Positions 7,586-15,631 of a stretch of DNA of 23,494 nucleotides are shown one piece after another; position 1 is the stretch's first letter, and each line of letters opens with the position of its first letter. Under the pieces are notes generated by a model, which made no database searches, had not been told where the DNA came from, and worked only from the letters and a program-made list of their open reading frames with translations. The DNA is from JBBDWZ01 sp050732575 (GTDB taxonomy: Bacteria > Gemmatimonadota > Gemmatimonadetes > Longimicrobiales > RSA9). The stretch covers positions 1 through 23,494 of the forward strand of contig JBOHRF010000055.1 in NCBI GenBank assembly GCA_050732575.1, in the 5' to 3' direction. The translations under genes were made by a program, and so were the position numbers.

Positions 7586-8380
7586 ATGGGAATCTGGCAG
7601 AAGTTGTCTACCCTGATCCGCTCGAATATCAACGATGCGATCGCCAAGGCCGAGAATCCGGAGAAGATGCTCAACCAGATTCTGCTGGACATGCGCGACC
7701 AGCTGGCGCGGGCCAAGCAGGAAGTGGCCGTTGCCATTGCGGACGAGCGGAAACTGAAGGCGCAGGCCGAGGAAGAGCAGAAGCTGGCGGCTGAGTGGGA
7801 ACATCGCGCTATGCTCGCCATCCGCGAGAACCGCGATGACCTGGCCAAGCAGGCGCTCATGCGGCAGCAGGAACACGGCGAGCGCGCCATGACCTATGCT
7901 GAGACCTGGCAGAAACAGGCGGGGGAAACGGATCGGCTGAAAGAGTCGTTGCGCCAGCTCAATGATAAGATCGAGGAAGCCAAGCGTAAGAAGAACCTGC
8001 TGATTGCCAAGCAGAAGCGGGCGCAGGCGCAGCAGCGCATTCACGAAACCATGGCCGGGTTGAACGACCGCTCCGCGTTTGAGGTCTTCGATCGGATGGC
8101 CGAAAAGATCGAGCAGACGGAACGCATCACAGCCGCCTCCATCGAAGTGCACGAGGCCATCACCACGGGCGATACGCTCGAGCGTGAATTCACAAAACTG
8201 ACTGCGGGCGCCGCCAGTGAGTCCGTGGAATGGCGGCTGCTGCAGTTGAAAGAGAAGATGGGCCTCACACCGGCGCTGCCCAGTGCCAGTGCGCAAGGCG
8301 GTGCCATGCCCAAGTCATTGCAGCCGGGCGCAGGCCAGGAAGATGGCGTGGTCAAGGACGTGGAGATCGAAGAGGCGTAA
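7586..8380 (+). CDS. pspA: PspA/IM30 family membrane-stress protein
   Basis: This 264-aa protein is a PspA/Vipp1-type peripheral membrane protein. Family members are related to ESCRT-III and assemble on damaged membranes to preserve integrity. It begins MGIWQKLSTLIRSNINDAIAKAENPEKML, the characteristic amphipathic first helix plus conserved NPEKML. Long charged coiled coils follow from ~25 to ~215, rich in Glu/Lys/Gln/Ala. About 45 C-terminal residues are of low complexity and end acidic (VVKDVEIEEA). The length is slightly above typical PspA (~220-230 aa) because of this tail. It sits between the YbjN-like gene (4 nt) and the AI-2E-family gene (3 nt). No PspF-type regulator or sigma-54 promoter was recognised. 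Confidence 0.96.
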   Translation: MGIWQKLSTLIRSNINDAIAKAENPEKMLNQILLDMRDQLARAKQEVAVAIADERKLKAQAEEEQKLAAEWEHRAMLAIRENRDDLAKQALMRQQEHGERAMTYAETWQKQAGETDRLKESLRQLNDKIEEAKRKKNLLIAKQKRAQAQQRIHETMAGLNDRSAFEVFDRMAEKIEQTERITAASIEVHEAITTGDTLEREFTKLTAGAASESVEWRLLQLKEKMGLTPALPSASAQGGAMPKSLQPGAGQEDGVVKDVEIEEA

Positions 8381-8383
8381 AAC

Positions 8384-9541
8384 GTGGTAGAACCGCGTCG
8401 AGCGTTCTCGACGTTCTTTGGCATTCTCTTGATTTCGCTGCTGCTGCTGTTCTTCTACAGCGTAGCCGAGATCCTGCTCCTCGTTTTTGTCGCCATACTC
8501 TTCGCGATCTATCTGGCCTGGATCACGGAGATCTTCCAACGCAAACTCGGAGCGCCGCGATGGCTCGGGCTACTCGCGGCGCTCGCGCTTACGATACTGG
8601 CCGCGGCCGGTATCGGTGCCCTCATGATCCCGCCCCTCGTCGAACAGACCCAGGAGCTGATCGCGGCCATGCCCGCGCGTATGCAGGCCCTGGAAGCGCA
8701 GCTGCTGGACCTGGCGCGCCGATCGCCCATGGTGCGCCAGATCCTGCCCCAGCTGGCCCCCGGCGAGAGCTACACGGGACAGCTCATGCTGGCCGTGGGC
8801 AACCAGATGCGCGGCTTTGTGTCCTACGCGTTGAGTGGCGCCGGTTTCGTGGTCCATTTCATCAGCGTGCTGGTCATGGGCATCTATCTGACCCTCCGGC
8901 CCGCCATCTACCGTGAAGGACTGATCCAGCTCGCGCCTCCCGTGCATCGAGAGTTGGTGCGCGACATTCTGGGTGACCTGGGCCGTACGCTGCGCGCCTG
9001 GATCATCGGTCAGATCCTGGCCATGGTCGTGTTGGGTGTGCTCACCTGGGTGGGCCTGGAAATCCTGGGTGTGCCCTACGCACTGGCCTTCGGCGTTTTC
9101 ACCGGCGCCGTAGCCATCGTGCCATTCTTCGGCACCCTGGTCTCTACCCTCTTGCCCGCGCTCTTCGTACTGGGCCCGGCCGGGCCGGGCCAGGCATTTC
9201 TGGTCGCCATGTTAGGTGTTGTCGTCCATGTCGTGGAGGCCAATTTGGTCGTGCCCATGATCATGGAGCGCCAGGTTCAACTGCCACCCGTACTCTCCAT
9301 CCTGAGCGTGCTGATCATGGCCCACCTGCTGCACCTCATCGGACTGTTGGTGGCCGTACCCGTGCTTTGCACAGTGATGGTGATCGTGCGCCGCGTTTAC
9401 GTGCACCGGATTCTGGAAGGAAAGGGATTCCGACGCGCCATACGCGACAAACCCATCGAGATCCGGCTACCCGAGGACGGCATGGTCATCCTGCACCCGG
9501 TTGCACTTGAAAACAGCGTACCGGCGTTGTTGGAGGACTGA
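8384..9541 (+). CDS. AI-2E/PerM family membrane protein
   Basis: This 385-aa polytopic protein belongs to the AI-2E transporter (PerM/YdiK/TqsA) family. Individual members export signals or solutes or act as antiporters, and the substrate is unknown here. Hydrophobic segments occur near residues 10-30, 30-48, 60-85, 145-170, 205-235, 240-275, 280-295 and 305-340, giving about eight membrane spans. The Pro-rich loop IPPLVEQTQEL after the third helix and EANLVVPMIMERQVQLPPVLSIL near the C-terminus are family hallmarks. The cytosolic tail (~345-385) is unusually long. The start is GTG 8384, three bases after the pspA stop, with GAGG just upstream inside pspA. Close coupling to pspA suggests an envelope-stress role. 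That link is inference. Confidence 0.92.
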   Translation: MVEPRRAFSTFFGILLISLLLLFFYSVAEILLLVFVAILFAIYLAWITEIFQRKLGAPRWLGLLAALALTILAAAGIGALMIPPLVEQTQELIAAMPARMQALEAQLLDLARRSPMVRQILPQLAPGESYTGQLMLAVGNQMRGFVSYALSGAGFVVHFISVLVMGIYLTLRPAIYREGLIQLAPPVHRELVRDILGDLGRTLRAWIIGQILAMVVLGVLTWVGLEILGVPYALAFGVFTGAVAIVPFFGTLVSTLLPALFVLGPAGPGQAFLVAMLGVVVHVVEANLVVPMIMERQVQLPPVLSILSVLIMAHLLHLIGLLVAVPVLCTVMVIVRRVYVHRILEGKGFRRAIRDKPIEIRLPEDGMVILHPVALENSVPALLED

Positions 9542-9944
9542 AGCCCCCCCCGCCGACGCACTTCACCCACCCGCCGCCACAACTCCCTTCGCTTCAAAGG
9601 CGGAACTTCAAAGGCGGAACTTTCGAAGGCGGAACTTCGAAGGCGGAACTTCGAAGGCGGAACTTCAAAGGCGGAACTCCTAAGGCGCAACATCGGGGGT
9701 CGGTACTTCAGGGGGCGGGACCTTAGAGCGTCGCCCCCCCGCCCCCGGAATTCGGTGTTTAAGTTCCGAATTCGAAGTACCGAAGTTAAAGTACCGAAGT
9801 TAAAGTTCCGAAGTTGATGTTCCGAAGTTGATGTTCCGAAGTTGATGTTCCGACGTTGCCGTTCCCGAACATTTCGAACCGAAACCTGCGAGAATAAGCT
9901 GGGAAATGGGCAAAAAAGGGGGGGAGGAGGAGTCCCACAACAAA
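9542..9944. other. 403-nt non-coding spacer dominated by repeat arrays
   Basis: No believable gene lies here. The stretch starts with a C-rich segment after the membrane-protein stop. It continues through two facing 14-nt repeat arrays with a G-run/C-run centre, and ends with a purine-rich GGGGGGGAGGAGGAG leader (about 9918-9932) in front of the DUF4159 gene. Open frames across it are low-complexity translations of the repeats. Confidence 0.8.
9591..9860. repeat. facing 14-nt tandem repeat arrays forming a giant imperfect hairpin
   Basis: The left array (about 9591-9690) has seven copies of CTTCRAAGGCGGAA, one copy 15 nt long and the last degenerate. The right array (about 9768-9860) has about seven copies of GAAGTTRAWGTWCC, three of them identical (GAAGTTGATGTTCC). 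The reverse complement of the right unit, GGWACWTYAACTTC, shares the GGAACTT core and the same 14-nt period with the left unit, so the arrays are imperfect inverted copies. The centre pairs GGGGGCGGG (near 9711) with CCCGCCCCC-type sequence (near 9735). Spacing is too regular and unspaced for CRISPR. Confidence 0.85.
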
Positions 9945-10691
9945 ATGCACAAACGGGCGAATATGGTTGGCAGGTTTGCGTTGCTCCTCGCAGTGGCCAG
10001 TGTGGCTGCGTGGCAGGTACCACTGCGTGCGGGCGGCAGCGACCCCAACTACAACGCACGGTTCACGTTCACTCGCATCCGGTATAACGGCTCGTTCGGC
10101 TTTCGCAACCGTGGCGGCTCGGCCTGGGCGCACGACTATCCACAAGCAGACCTCAACCTGCCCACCGTGCTGGCCGAGCTATCGCGCGTGCGGCCCACAT
10201 TGGGCAGCAGCCTGGTGTTCGATCTGGAGGATCCGGCCTTCTTCAAGCATCCCATCATCTATGTTTCGGAACCGGGCTTCTGGAGCATCACCGATGAGGG
10301 TGCAAAGAACCTGAGGACATTCCTGCTCAAGGGCGGCTTTGTCATCTTCGATGACTTCGAGGCCGAGCAGTGGCACAACTTTGCCGAGCAGTTCCTGCGC
10401 GCCATGCCCGAATACCAGTTCATCGAGCTGGATGTGACACACCCGATCTTCCACTCTTTTTTCGATCTGCAGAAACTGGATACGCCCCATCCATTGGTAC
10501 GCGTGACGCCCATTTATTATGGCGTTTTTGAGAAGAACGATCCCACCCGGCGCATGTTGGCCATGGTCAACTTCAACAGCGATCTGGCCGAGTACTGGGA
10601 GTGGTCAGGGCAGGGGTTCTTTCCCATCGATCCAACCAACGATGCGTACAAGCTGGGTGTGAACTACATCATCTATGGTCTCACGCATTGA
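9945..10691 (+). CDS. exported DUF4159 family protein
   Basis: This protein of about 248 aa has an N-terminal signal peptide: basic MHKRANMVGR, hydrophobic FALLLAVASVAAW, and a probable cleavage after LRA. The mature part matches the DUF4159 pattern: RFTFTRIRYNG, then DLNLPTVLAELSRV, GFWSITDEGAKNLRTFLLKGGFVIFDDF and NYIIYGLTH at the end. The fold resembles glutamine-amidotransferase-like domains but no catalytic set is claimed, and the function is unknown. ATG 9945 gives the best signal peptide. An upstream in-frame ATG at 9906 adds a Lys/Gly/Glu-rich 13 residues read from the purine-rich leader and is less likely. It is preceded by the 14-nt arrays and followed by the palindrome-rich spacer, so it appears monocistronic. 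Confidence 0.85.
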   Translation: MHKRANMVGRFALLLAVASVAAWQVPLRAGGSDPNYNARFTFTRIRYNGSFGFRNRGGSAWAHDYPQADLNLPTVLAELSRVRPTLGSSLVFDLEDPAFFKHPIIYVSEPGFWSITDEGAKNLRTFLLKGGFVIFDDFEAEQWHNFAEQFLRAMPEYQFIELDVTHPIFHSFFDLQKLDTPHPLVRVTPIYYGVFEKNDPTRRMLAMVNFNSDLAEYWEWSGQGFFPIDPTNDAYKLGVNYIIYGLTH

Positions 10692-10724
10692 GGTGCCCGC
10701 CGGCACTTGCTGCGCGTGCAACAT

Positions 10725-11144
10725 CCGTTCACGTTCTCGCTCTCGTTAACGAGTACGTGGACGGCGGCCCTGGATGGGTTTGGCCTGCGCTGCCAACGGT
10801 CAGATCCACCGTCCACGTACGCGGAACGTTTTCAAGTCAACGAGCAACGGTCCCGTTGCCATCCCGAGCCGCGCGCTTTGGAGTGGTCGGACGGCCGGCT
10901 ACCATGATGCGGGAGCCTGGAGCGGGAGTGAGGAGCGGGAGCAGGCGGGAGCGGGCCTGTGCGCACCGATCATCGGCAGGCCGGCACCCGCGCCCGGCCG
11001 CGCCTGCTCCCGTTATGCGCTCCCGCTCCCGAACATGGTGAACCGAACGCATGGCTCTCCTGGTCGGACAGACTCGTCACGTCAACGTTCACGGCCGTTG
11101 CCGTTCGTGAACGTGAACGAAAACGAGAGCGAGAACGTGAACGG
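10725..11144. repeat. expanded GTTCAC-family hairpin with nested palindromes (copy 3)
   Basis: The 23 nt at 10725-10747 (beginning CCGTTCACGTTCTCGCTC) and at 11122-11144 are perfect reverse complements, but the arms are 374 nt apart instead of the usual 10-20. Nested inside are three further pairs. GTACGTGGACGGCGG (10755-10769) pairs with CCACCGTCCACGTAC (10809-10823), with one mismatch. GCAACGG faces CCGTTGC near 10845-10860. A GGGAGC-type hairpin lies at 10901-11039. The right side also holds GTTCACGGCCGTTGCCG, which resembles the loop of the compact copies. Confidence 0.85.
10901..11039. repeat. GGGAGC-unit inverted repeat nested in the spacer
   Basis: The left end reads ACCATGATGCGGGAGCCTGG and the right end reads CTCCCGCTCCCGAACATGGT. 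Inside, GCGGGAGCAGGCG faces CGCCTGCTCCCG, and GGCCTG faces CAGGCC around an ATCATCGG loop. The element is about 140 nt long with 6-nt units. The 9-mer TGGTCGGAC occurs on both sides (10884-10892 and 11061-11069) in direct orientation, although not immediately adjacent to the ends. Confidence 0.75.
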
Positions 11145-11158
11145 ACAGGGAGGTTCCA

Positions 11159-12040
11159 ATGGATCTTGCGATTCAGGATGTTTCGAAGACCTACGCCAAT
11201 GGCGTGCGCGCGCTGGATAATGTGTCCTTGCACATTGGTGCGGGGATGTTTGGGCTGTTGGGTCCAAACGGGGCGGGCAAGTCCACCTTGATGCGCACCA
11301 TTGCCACATTGCAGAAACCCGATGCCGGCCGGTTACGGCTGGGTGAAATCGATGTGGTGACGCAGCCGGATGCGGTGCGCAAGATCATCGGCTACCTGCC
11401 CCAGGAATTCGGCCTCTATCCCAATCTTTCGACTGAGCTGACGCTCGACCATTTCGCGACGCTCAAGGGGATTGCCGGTCGGGCCGAGCGGCGCGATCTG
11501 GTGCAGGCCCTGATGCAGCAGACCAACTTGTGGGACGTGCGGCGCACCAATGTGGGCGGTTTTTCGGGCGGCATGAAGCAGCGTCTGGGCATTGCCATCG
11601 CGTTGCTCGGCCAGCCGCGTCTGCTCATTGTGGATGAGCCGACCGCCGGTCTCGATCCCACGGAGCGCAATCGTTTCCTGAACTTGCTGGCCGATATTGG
11701 GCAGGATGTGATCGTCATTCTGTCCACCCACATTGTGGCCGATGTGCGCGAGCTGTGTCAGGCCATGGCCATCATGGATCGCGGCCGCATCGTGCTACAC
11801 GGCGATCCGCAGCGCGTACTCGACGAAGTGCGCGGCCGCATCTGGCGCGTGCGCGTGGCCAAGGCCGATTTGCCCGCCTTCCGCACGCAACACCAGGTCA
11901 TCTCCACTCGCCTGGTTGCCGGTCATCCAGTCGTGCACATCTACAGCGAGGCACAGCCGGGTGATGGCTTTGCCCCTGTGGAGCCAGGGCTGGAGGACGT
12001 GTATTTCCATCGGGTAGGAACCCTCGAGGCGGAGGTCTGA
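11159..12040 (+). CDS. ABC transporter ATP-binding protein
   Basis: This 293-aa protein is the nucleotide-binding subunit of an ABC-2 type transporter. Walker A GPNGAGKST is at 35-43, the Q-loop is at YLPQEFGLYP, the signature is FSGGMKQR, Walker B is LLIVDEPTAGLDP, and the switch histidine is in STHIVADV. The ~75-residue C-terminal extension after the ATPase core ends GLEDVYFHRVG, as in exporter ATPases of the CcmA/NatA type. The ATG has a good GGGAGG ribosome site 5 nt upstream. Its stop is two bases before the permease gene, so the pair forms an operon and almost certainly one transporter. The substrate is unknown. Confidence 0.96.
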   Translation: MDLAIQDVSKTYANGVRALDNVSLHIGAGMFGLLGPNGAGKSTLMRTIATLQKPDAGRLRLGEIDVVTQPDAVRKIIGYLPQEFGLYPNLSTELTLDHFATLKGIAGRAERRDLVQALMQQTNLWDVRRTNVGGFSGGMKQRLGIAIALLGQPRLLIVDEPTAGLDPTERNRFLNLLADIGQDVIVILSTHIVADVRELCQAMAIMDRGRIVLHGDPQRVLDEVRGRIWRVRVAKADLPAFRTQHQVISTRLVAGHPVVHIYSEAQPGDGFAPVEPGLEDVYFHRVGTLEAEV

Positions 12041-12042
12041 CC

Positions 12043-15000
12043 ATGTTCTGGGCTACCTTGCGGTTCGAGGTCTTCTATCACCTGCGCCGCCCCGTCACCT
12101 ACCTGTACGCGGTGGTGCTGTTCCTGCTCGCATTCGCTTTTATTTCTTCCGAACAGATAGGGCCGGCCGGTGGCCTGTTACGTCGCAATTCTCCGTTCGT
12201 GCTCACCCAGATCGTCCTGGTCCTGACGGCCGTTGGACAGGTGATCACGACCGCAATTGTGGGCGGCGCCGTGCTGCGCGACTACAACTACCGCACGCAT
12301 GAGTTGCTGTTCACCACGCGCATCTCACGTTGGGGGTACCTGGGCGGCCGCTTCTTTGGCGCCGTCACCGTCATGGCGCTGGTATATGCAGCCATTCCGC
12401 TGGGCGCTATGCTGGGCACGTTCATGCCCTGGATCGATCCCGACAAAATGCTGCCCTTCCAGGCCTGGCATTATGTGCAGCCGTTCCTGCTATTCGGACT
12501 CACCAATGTTCTCTTCGTCAGCGCATTGTTCTTTGCCGTGGGCGCGCTCACGCGCAACATCTTTGCCATCTACACGCAGGGGATCCTGCTGCTCGTGGCC
12601 TGGAGCGTGACGCAGCAATGGCTCAATGGCCTGGACAACGACACGATGGCCAATGCCCTCGATGCATTTGGCCTGGCCACCTTGGACCTGACCACGCGCT
12701 ATTGGACGGTGGTCGAGAAGAATGCGCAGCTGCTTTCGCTCAACGGGGTGGTGCTGACCAATCGCCTCATCTGGATGGGTGTGTCTGTGCTGCTTCTGGC
12801 CGCAACCGTGGTGCTGTTCCGGTTTGAAGCCGCTCCCCGCAGGCTGGGCTGGCGCAGGCGCGCACGCGCAGGCGTAAAGTCGACGGCGCCGCCTGCACAA
12901 CCCAGCGCAGCCCCTGCGGCCGCACCGGATTTTGGTCGCTCGACGCCCATCCACCAGTTGGCCAGTATGGTGCGGTTCTCGTTCCTGCGCATCGTACGTG
13001 ACATCCCGTTCCTGGCCATTTCCGCCATTGGCGCCATCGATCTGTTCATGAACTCCTGGTACGCGGACCAGTTGTACGGTGTGACCGTTTGGCCGGTGAC
13101 CTACACGATCGCGGAAACGGTTTCCATCGATTTCGTGTTGTTCATGATCATCCTGACTACGATATACGCGGGTGAATCCATCTGGCGCGAGCGCGCATTG
13201 GGCAGCGATCAGATTGCCGACGCGCTGCCGGTCGCCACGCCGGTCACCGCTGCGGGCAAGATTGTGGGGGTCATCCTTTCACAGGCGCTGCTACTGGTCA
13301 TCTTCATGCTGGTCGGTATGCTGGCGCAAACCGTGAAAGGCTATTTCCAGTACGAACCCATGCTCTACCTGCAGTTCCTATTCGGCGCGACCCTGCCCTG
13401 GATGATCGCGGTGACCTTGTTTGCTTTTGCCGTTCATGCGCTGGTCGATCACAAGTTCATGGGGCACGTGGTGTTGATCGTGTACTGGCTGGGGACAATC
13501 GTGCTGAGCACGGTTGGCCTCGAGCATCAAATCTATTCGTACGGCATGCCACCCGACTTCACCTATTCCGACATGAATGGCTTCGGTCATTTCATTGGCA
13601 ACCTGATCGTATCGGCGGGCTATTGGAACGCGGTTGGACTGATGCTGGCCACCCTGGCCCTGTTGGCCTGGCGGCGAGGCACCGAAGCAGGTTGGCGGTT
13701 GCGCTGGCAGGAAGCACGGCAGCGCTGGCCGGCCACTCGACTCTACACCGGTGGCACGGCGCTGGCCTCGATCGCGCTCGGCGGTTTCCTGTTCTACAAC
13801 ACGAATGTCCTGAACCAGTATCGCACCGAAGACGATGGCAACGAGGAGCTTGCGCGTTGGGAGCGCGACTATCGACGCTTTCAGCATCTGGCGCCGCCCC
13901 GCATCGTGGCCGTCGAAGTGCAGGTCGATCTGCAACCGGAGCGCCGGGAAGCCACGGTGCGCGGGCAGTATCTGGTGCGCAACCAGCAAGCTGTTGCCAT
14001 CGATTCCGTGTTCGTCAACTGGGACCCGGACTACCGCCGTGATTCACTGTACTGGGACCGCAGCGCCAGGCTGGCCATAGAGGACACCGTCACGGGCAGC
14101 CAGCTCTTCGTGCTGGCCCAGCCGCTGGCGCCCGGTGACAGCATGGTGCTGCGCTATCAGCTGCACTTCCAGGCGCAAGGATTCCCCAACTCGGGCCCCA
14201 ACAATCGCATTGTGGCGAATGGTACGTTCCTGCCCGGTCTGGGACCATCGCTCGGCTATGATGACAACGCTGAGTTGAGCGATGCGGACGAGCGCAAGAA
14301 GCAGAAGCTGCCGTCCAAGGAACGACTGCCTGATTTGGATGACCCAACTGCGCGCGCCAACTCGCAGTTTGCCATTGATTCCGACGAGATTCGCTTTGCC
14401 GCAACCATCAGTACGTCGCCCGACCAGATTGCGGTGGCACCCGGCTATCTCGAGCGCGAATGGACGGAGAATGGCCGGCGCTTCTTCCGCTATGTGATGG
14501 ATCGGCCCATCGCCAACTTCGCGACTGTGGTATCGGCACGGTACGCCGTGCGCCGCGACCGCTGGCAGAACGTGGACATCGAGATCTACCATCATCCAAC
14601 GCACACCTTCAACACAGATCGGATGGTGGACGCGGTCAAAGCTTCACTCGATTACTACACGACGCACTTCGGTCCCTATCAGCATCGCATGGTGCGGATT
14701 CTCGAGTTTCCGCGCTATGCCGCCTTTGCCCAGTCGTTCCCGGGCACGGTCCCTTACTCTGAACAGATCGGCTTCATCCTGCGCGTGCGCGACAAGGATG
14801 ACGACCTGGACATGCCGCTTTTCGTTACCGCGCACGAGGTGGCCCACCAGTGGTGGGGTCATCAGGTAGTGGGTGCGCGCGCCCAGGGCTCGGCCCTGAT
14901 GGTCGAATCCATGGCCGAGTATTCGGCGCTGACCGTCATGGAGCAGCGCTACGGTCAGAGTCACGTGCAGAAGTTCCTGCGCCACGAGTTGGACCGCTAC

Positions 15001-15624
15001 CTGGGTGGACGCTCCGTGGAACGCAGGAAAGAGCAACCGCTGATCCGCACCGAGAACCAGGCCTATATCCACTACAACAAGGGTGCGCTGGTTCTGTATG
15101 CGCTGCGTGATTACATCGGTGAGGAAGCCATGAATAGGGCCGTGCGTGGGTACCTGCAGGCGCACGCGCACGAGCGTGCGCCCTATTCAACCGCGCGCGA
15201 TTTTGTGGCGGCGCTGCGCCAACAAACACCCGACTCATTGCAAAGCGTGGTCACCGATCTGTTCGAGACCATTACCCTGTTCGACAACCAAACGGAGGAC
15301 GCGAGAGTGACGCGCCGGCCCGATGGCACGTACTCCGTGCAGCTCGACGTGAGCACGCACAAATTCCGGGCAGACAGCCTGGGCGCCGAACAGGAGGTCC
15401 CCATATCCGACTACATCGATGTGGGTGTGTTTGGTGAGAAAGAGAAGGGAAACGCGCTGGGCAAACCGCTTTACGTCAAGAAACACCGGATCACGGGGCC
15501 GCGCACCACCATCGAAGTCGTGGTCCCGGAGCTACCGCGCAAAGCGGGCATCGATCCTTACAACAAGCTGATCGACCGGGTGCCCGGAGACAACGTCAAG
15601 GAGCTGGGCCGGCCCGAGCAGTAG
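12043..15624 (+). CDS. ABC-2 permease fused to M1-type metallopeptidase
   Basis: This 1193-aa protein fuses two jobs. Residues ~1-265 and ~300-595 are two ABC-2 permease-like halves, each with about six hydrophobic spans, joined by an Ala/Pro linker at ~270-298. From ~600 onward is a periplasmic aminopeptidase-N-like region with a beta-sandwich start (EVQVDLQPERREATVRGQY). Its zinc motif HEVAH is at 931-935, followed by QWWGHQVVG, and the presumed third ligand is E955. In place of GAMEN it has FPGTVPYSEQIGF. Such fusions are a known annotated class (ABC transporter permease/M1 family aminopeptidase). The partner ATPase lies 2 nt upstream. The protein may couple transport energy to processing or release of an envelope peptide or lipoprotein, which is inference. 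After the gene only half a hairpin is found. Confidence 0.93.
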   Translation: MFWATLRFEVFYHLRRPVTYLYAVVLFLLAFAFISSEQIGPAGGLLRRNSPFVLTQIVLVLTAVGQVITTAIVGGAVLRDYNYRTHELLFTTRISRWGYLGGRFFGAVTVMALVYAAIPLGAMLGTFMPWIDPDKMLPFQAWHYVQPFLLFGLTNVLFVSALFFAVGALTRNIFAIYTQGILLLVAWSVTQQWLNGLDNDTMANALDAFGLATLDLTTRYWTVVEKNAQLLSLNGVVLTNRLIWMGVSVLLLAATVVLFRFEAAPRRLGWRRRARAGVKSTAPPAQPSAAPAAAPDFGRSTPIHQLASMVRFSFLRIVRDIPFLAISAIGAIDLFMNSWYADQLYGVTVWPVTYTIAETVSIDFVLFMIILTTIYAGESIWRERALGSDQIADALPVATPVTAAGKIVGVILSQALLLVIFMLVGMLAQTVKGYFQYEPMLYLQFLFGATLPWMIAVTLFAFAVHALVDHKFMGHVVLIVYWLGTIVLSTVGLEHQIYSYGMPPDFTYSDMNGFGHFIGNLIVSAGYWNAVGLMLATLALLAWRRGTEAGWRLRWQEARQRWPATRLYTGGTALASIALGGFLFYNTNVLNQYRTEDDGNEELARWERDYRRFQHLAPPRIVAVEVQVDLQPERREATVRGQYLVRNQQAVAIDSVFVNWDPDYRRDSLYWDRSARLAIEDTVTGSQLFVLAQPLAPGDSMVLRYQLHFQAQGFPNSGPNNRIVANGTFLPGLGPSLGYDDNAELSDADERKKQKLPSKERLPDLDDPTARANSQFAIDSDEIRFAATISTSPDQIAVAPGYLEREWTENGRRFFRYVMDRPIANFATVVSARYAVRRDRWQNVDIEIYHHPTHTFNTDRMVDAVKASLDYYTTHFGPYQHRMVRILEFPRYAAFAQSFPGTVPYSEQIGFILRVRDKDDDLDMPLFVTAHEVAHQWWGHQVVGARAQGSALMVESMAEYSALTVMEQRYGQSHVQKFLRHELDRYLGGRSVERRKEQPLIRTENQAYIHYNKGALVLYALRDYIGEEAMNRAVRGYLQAHAHERAPYSTARDFVAALRQQTPDSLQSVVTDLFETITLFDNQTEDARVTRRPDGTYSVQLDVSTHKFRADSLGAEQEVPISDYIDVGVFGEKEKGNALGKPLYVKKHRITGPRTTIEVVVPELPRKAGIDPYNKLIDRVPGDNVKELGRPEQ

Positions 15625-15631
15625 GCACGCT

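Larger units (their letters stand above)
10692..11158. other. 467-nt non-coding spacer of nested palindromes
   Basis: No gene is supported. The stretch contains an outer inverted repeat (10725-10747 with 11122-11144) enclosing at least three other inverted repeats with different sequences. It ends with GGGAGG (11148-11153), the ribosome site of the ABC ATPase gene. Overlapping open frames in all directions have Arg-rich, low-complexity translations. Confidence 0.8.

Noticed and set aside
6650..8296. 548-codon minus-strand open frame across uvrA end, spacer, ybjN and pspA
   Set aside because: It crosses a hairpin and three supported genes and has no recognisable motif; it is a composition effect.
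9591..9860. CRISPR array
   Set aside because: Units are contiguous 14-mers without unique spacers, there are no cas genes, and the second half is an inverted, degenerate relative of the first.
9397..10059. 220-codon minus-strand open frame with NFGTSTSEHQLR-type repeats
   Set aside because: The peptide repeats are translations of the 14-nt DNA arrays in shifting frames; the period is not a multiple of 3, so it is not a protein repeat.
10901..11039. Insertion sequence or MITE
   Set aside because: The inverted repeat is present, but the direct repeats are not adjacent to its ends, no transposase is present and no second copy is in the window. It is kept only as a tentative finding.
10774..11220. 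Small Arg-rich open frames in the 467-nt spacer
   Set aside because: They are translations of nested palindromes with no conserved character, and no ribosome site fits any of them.
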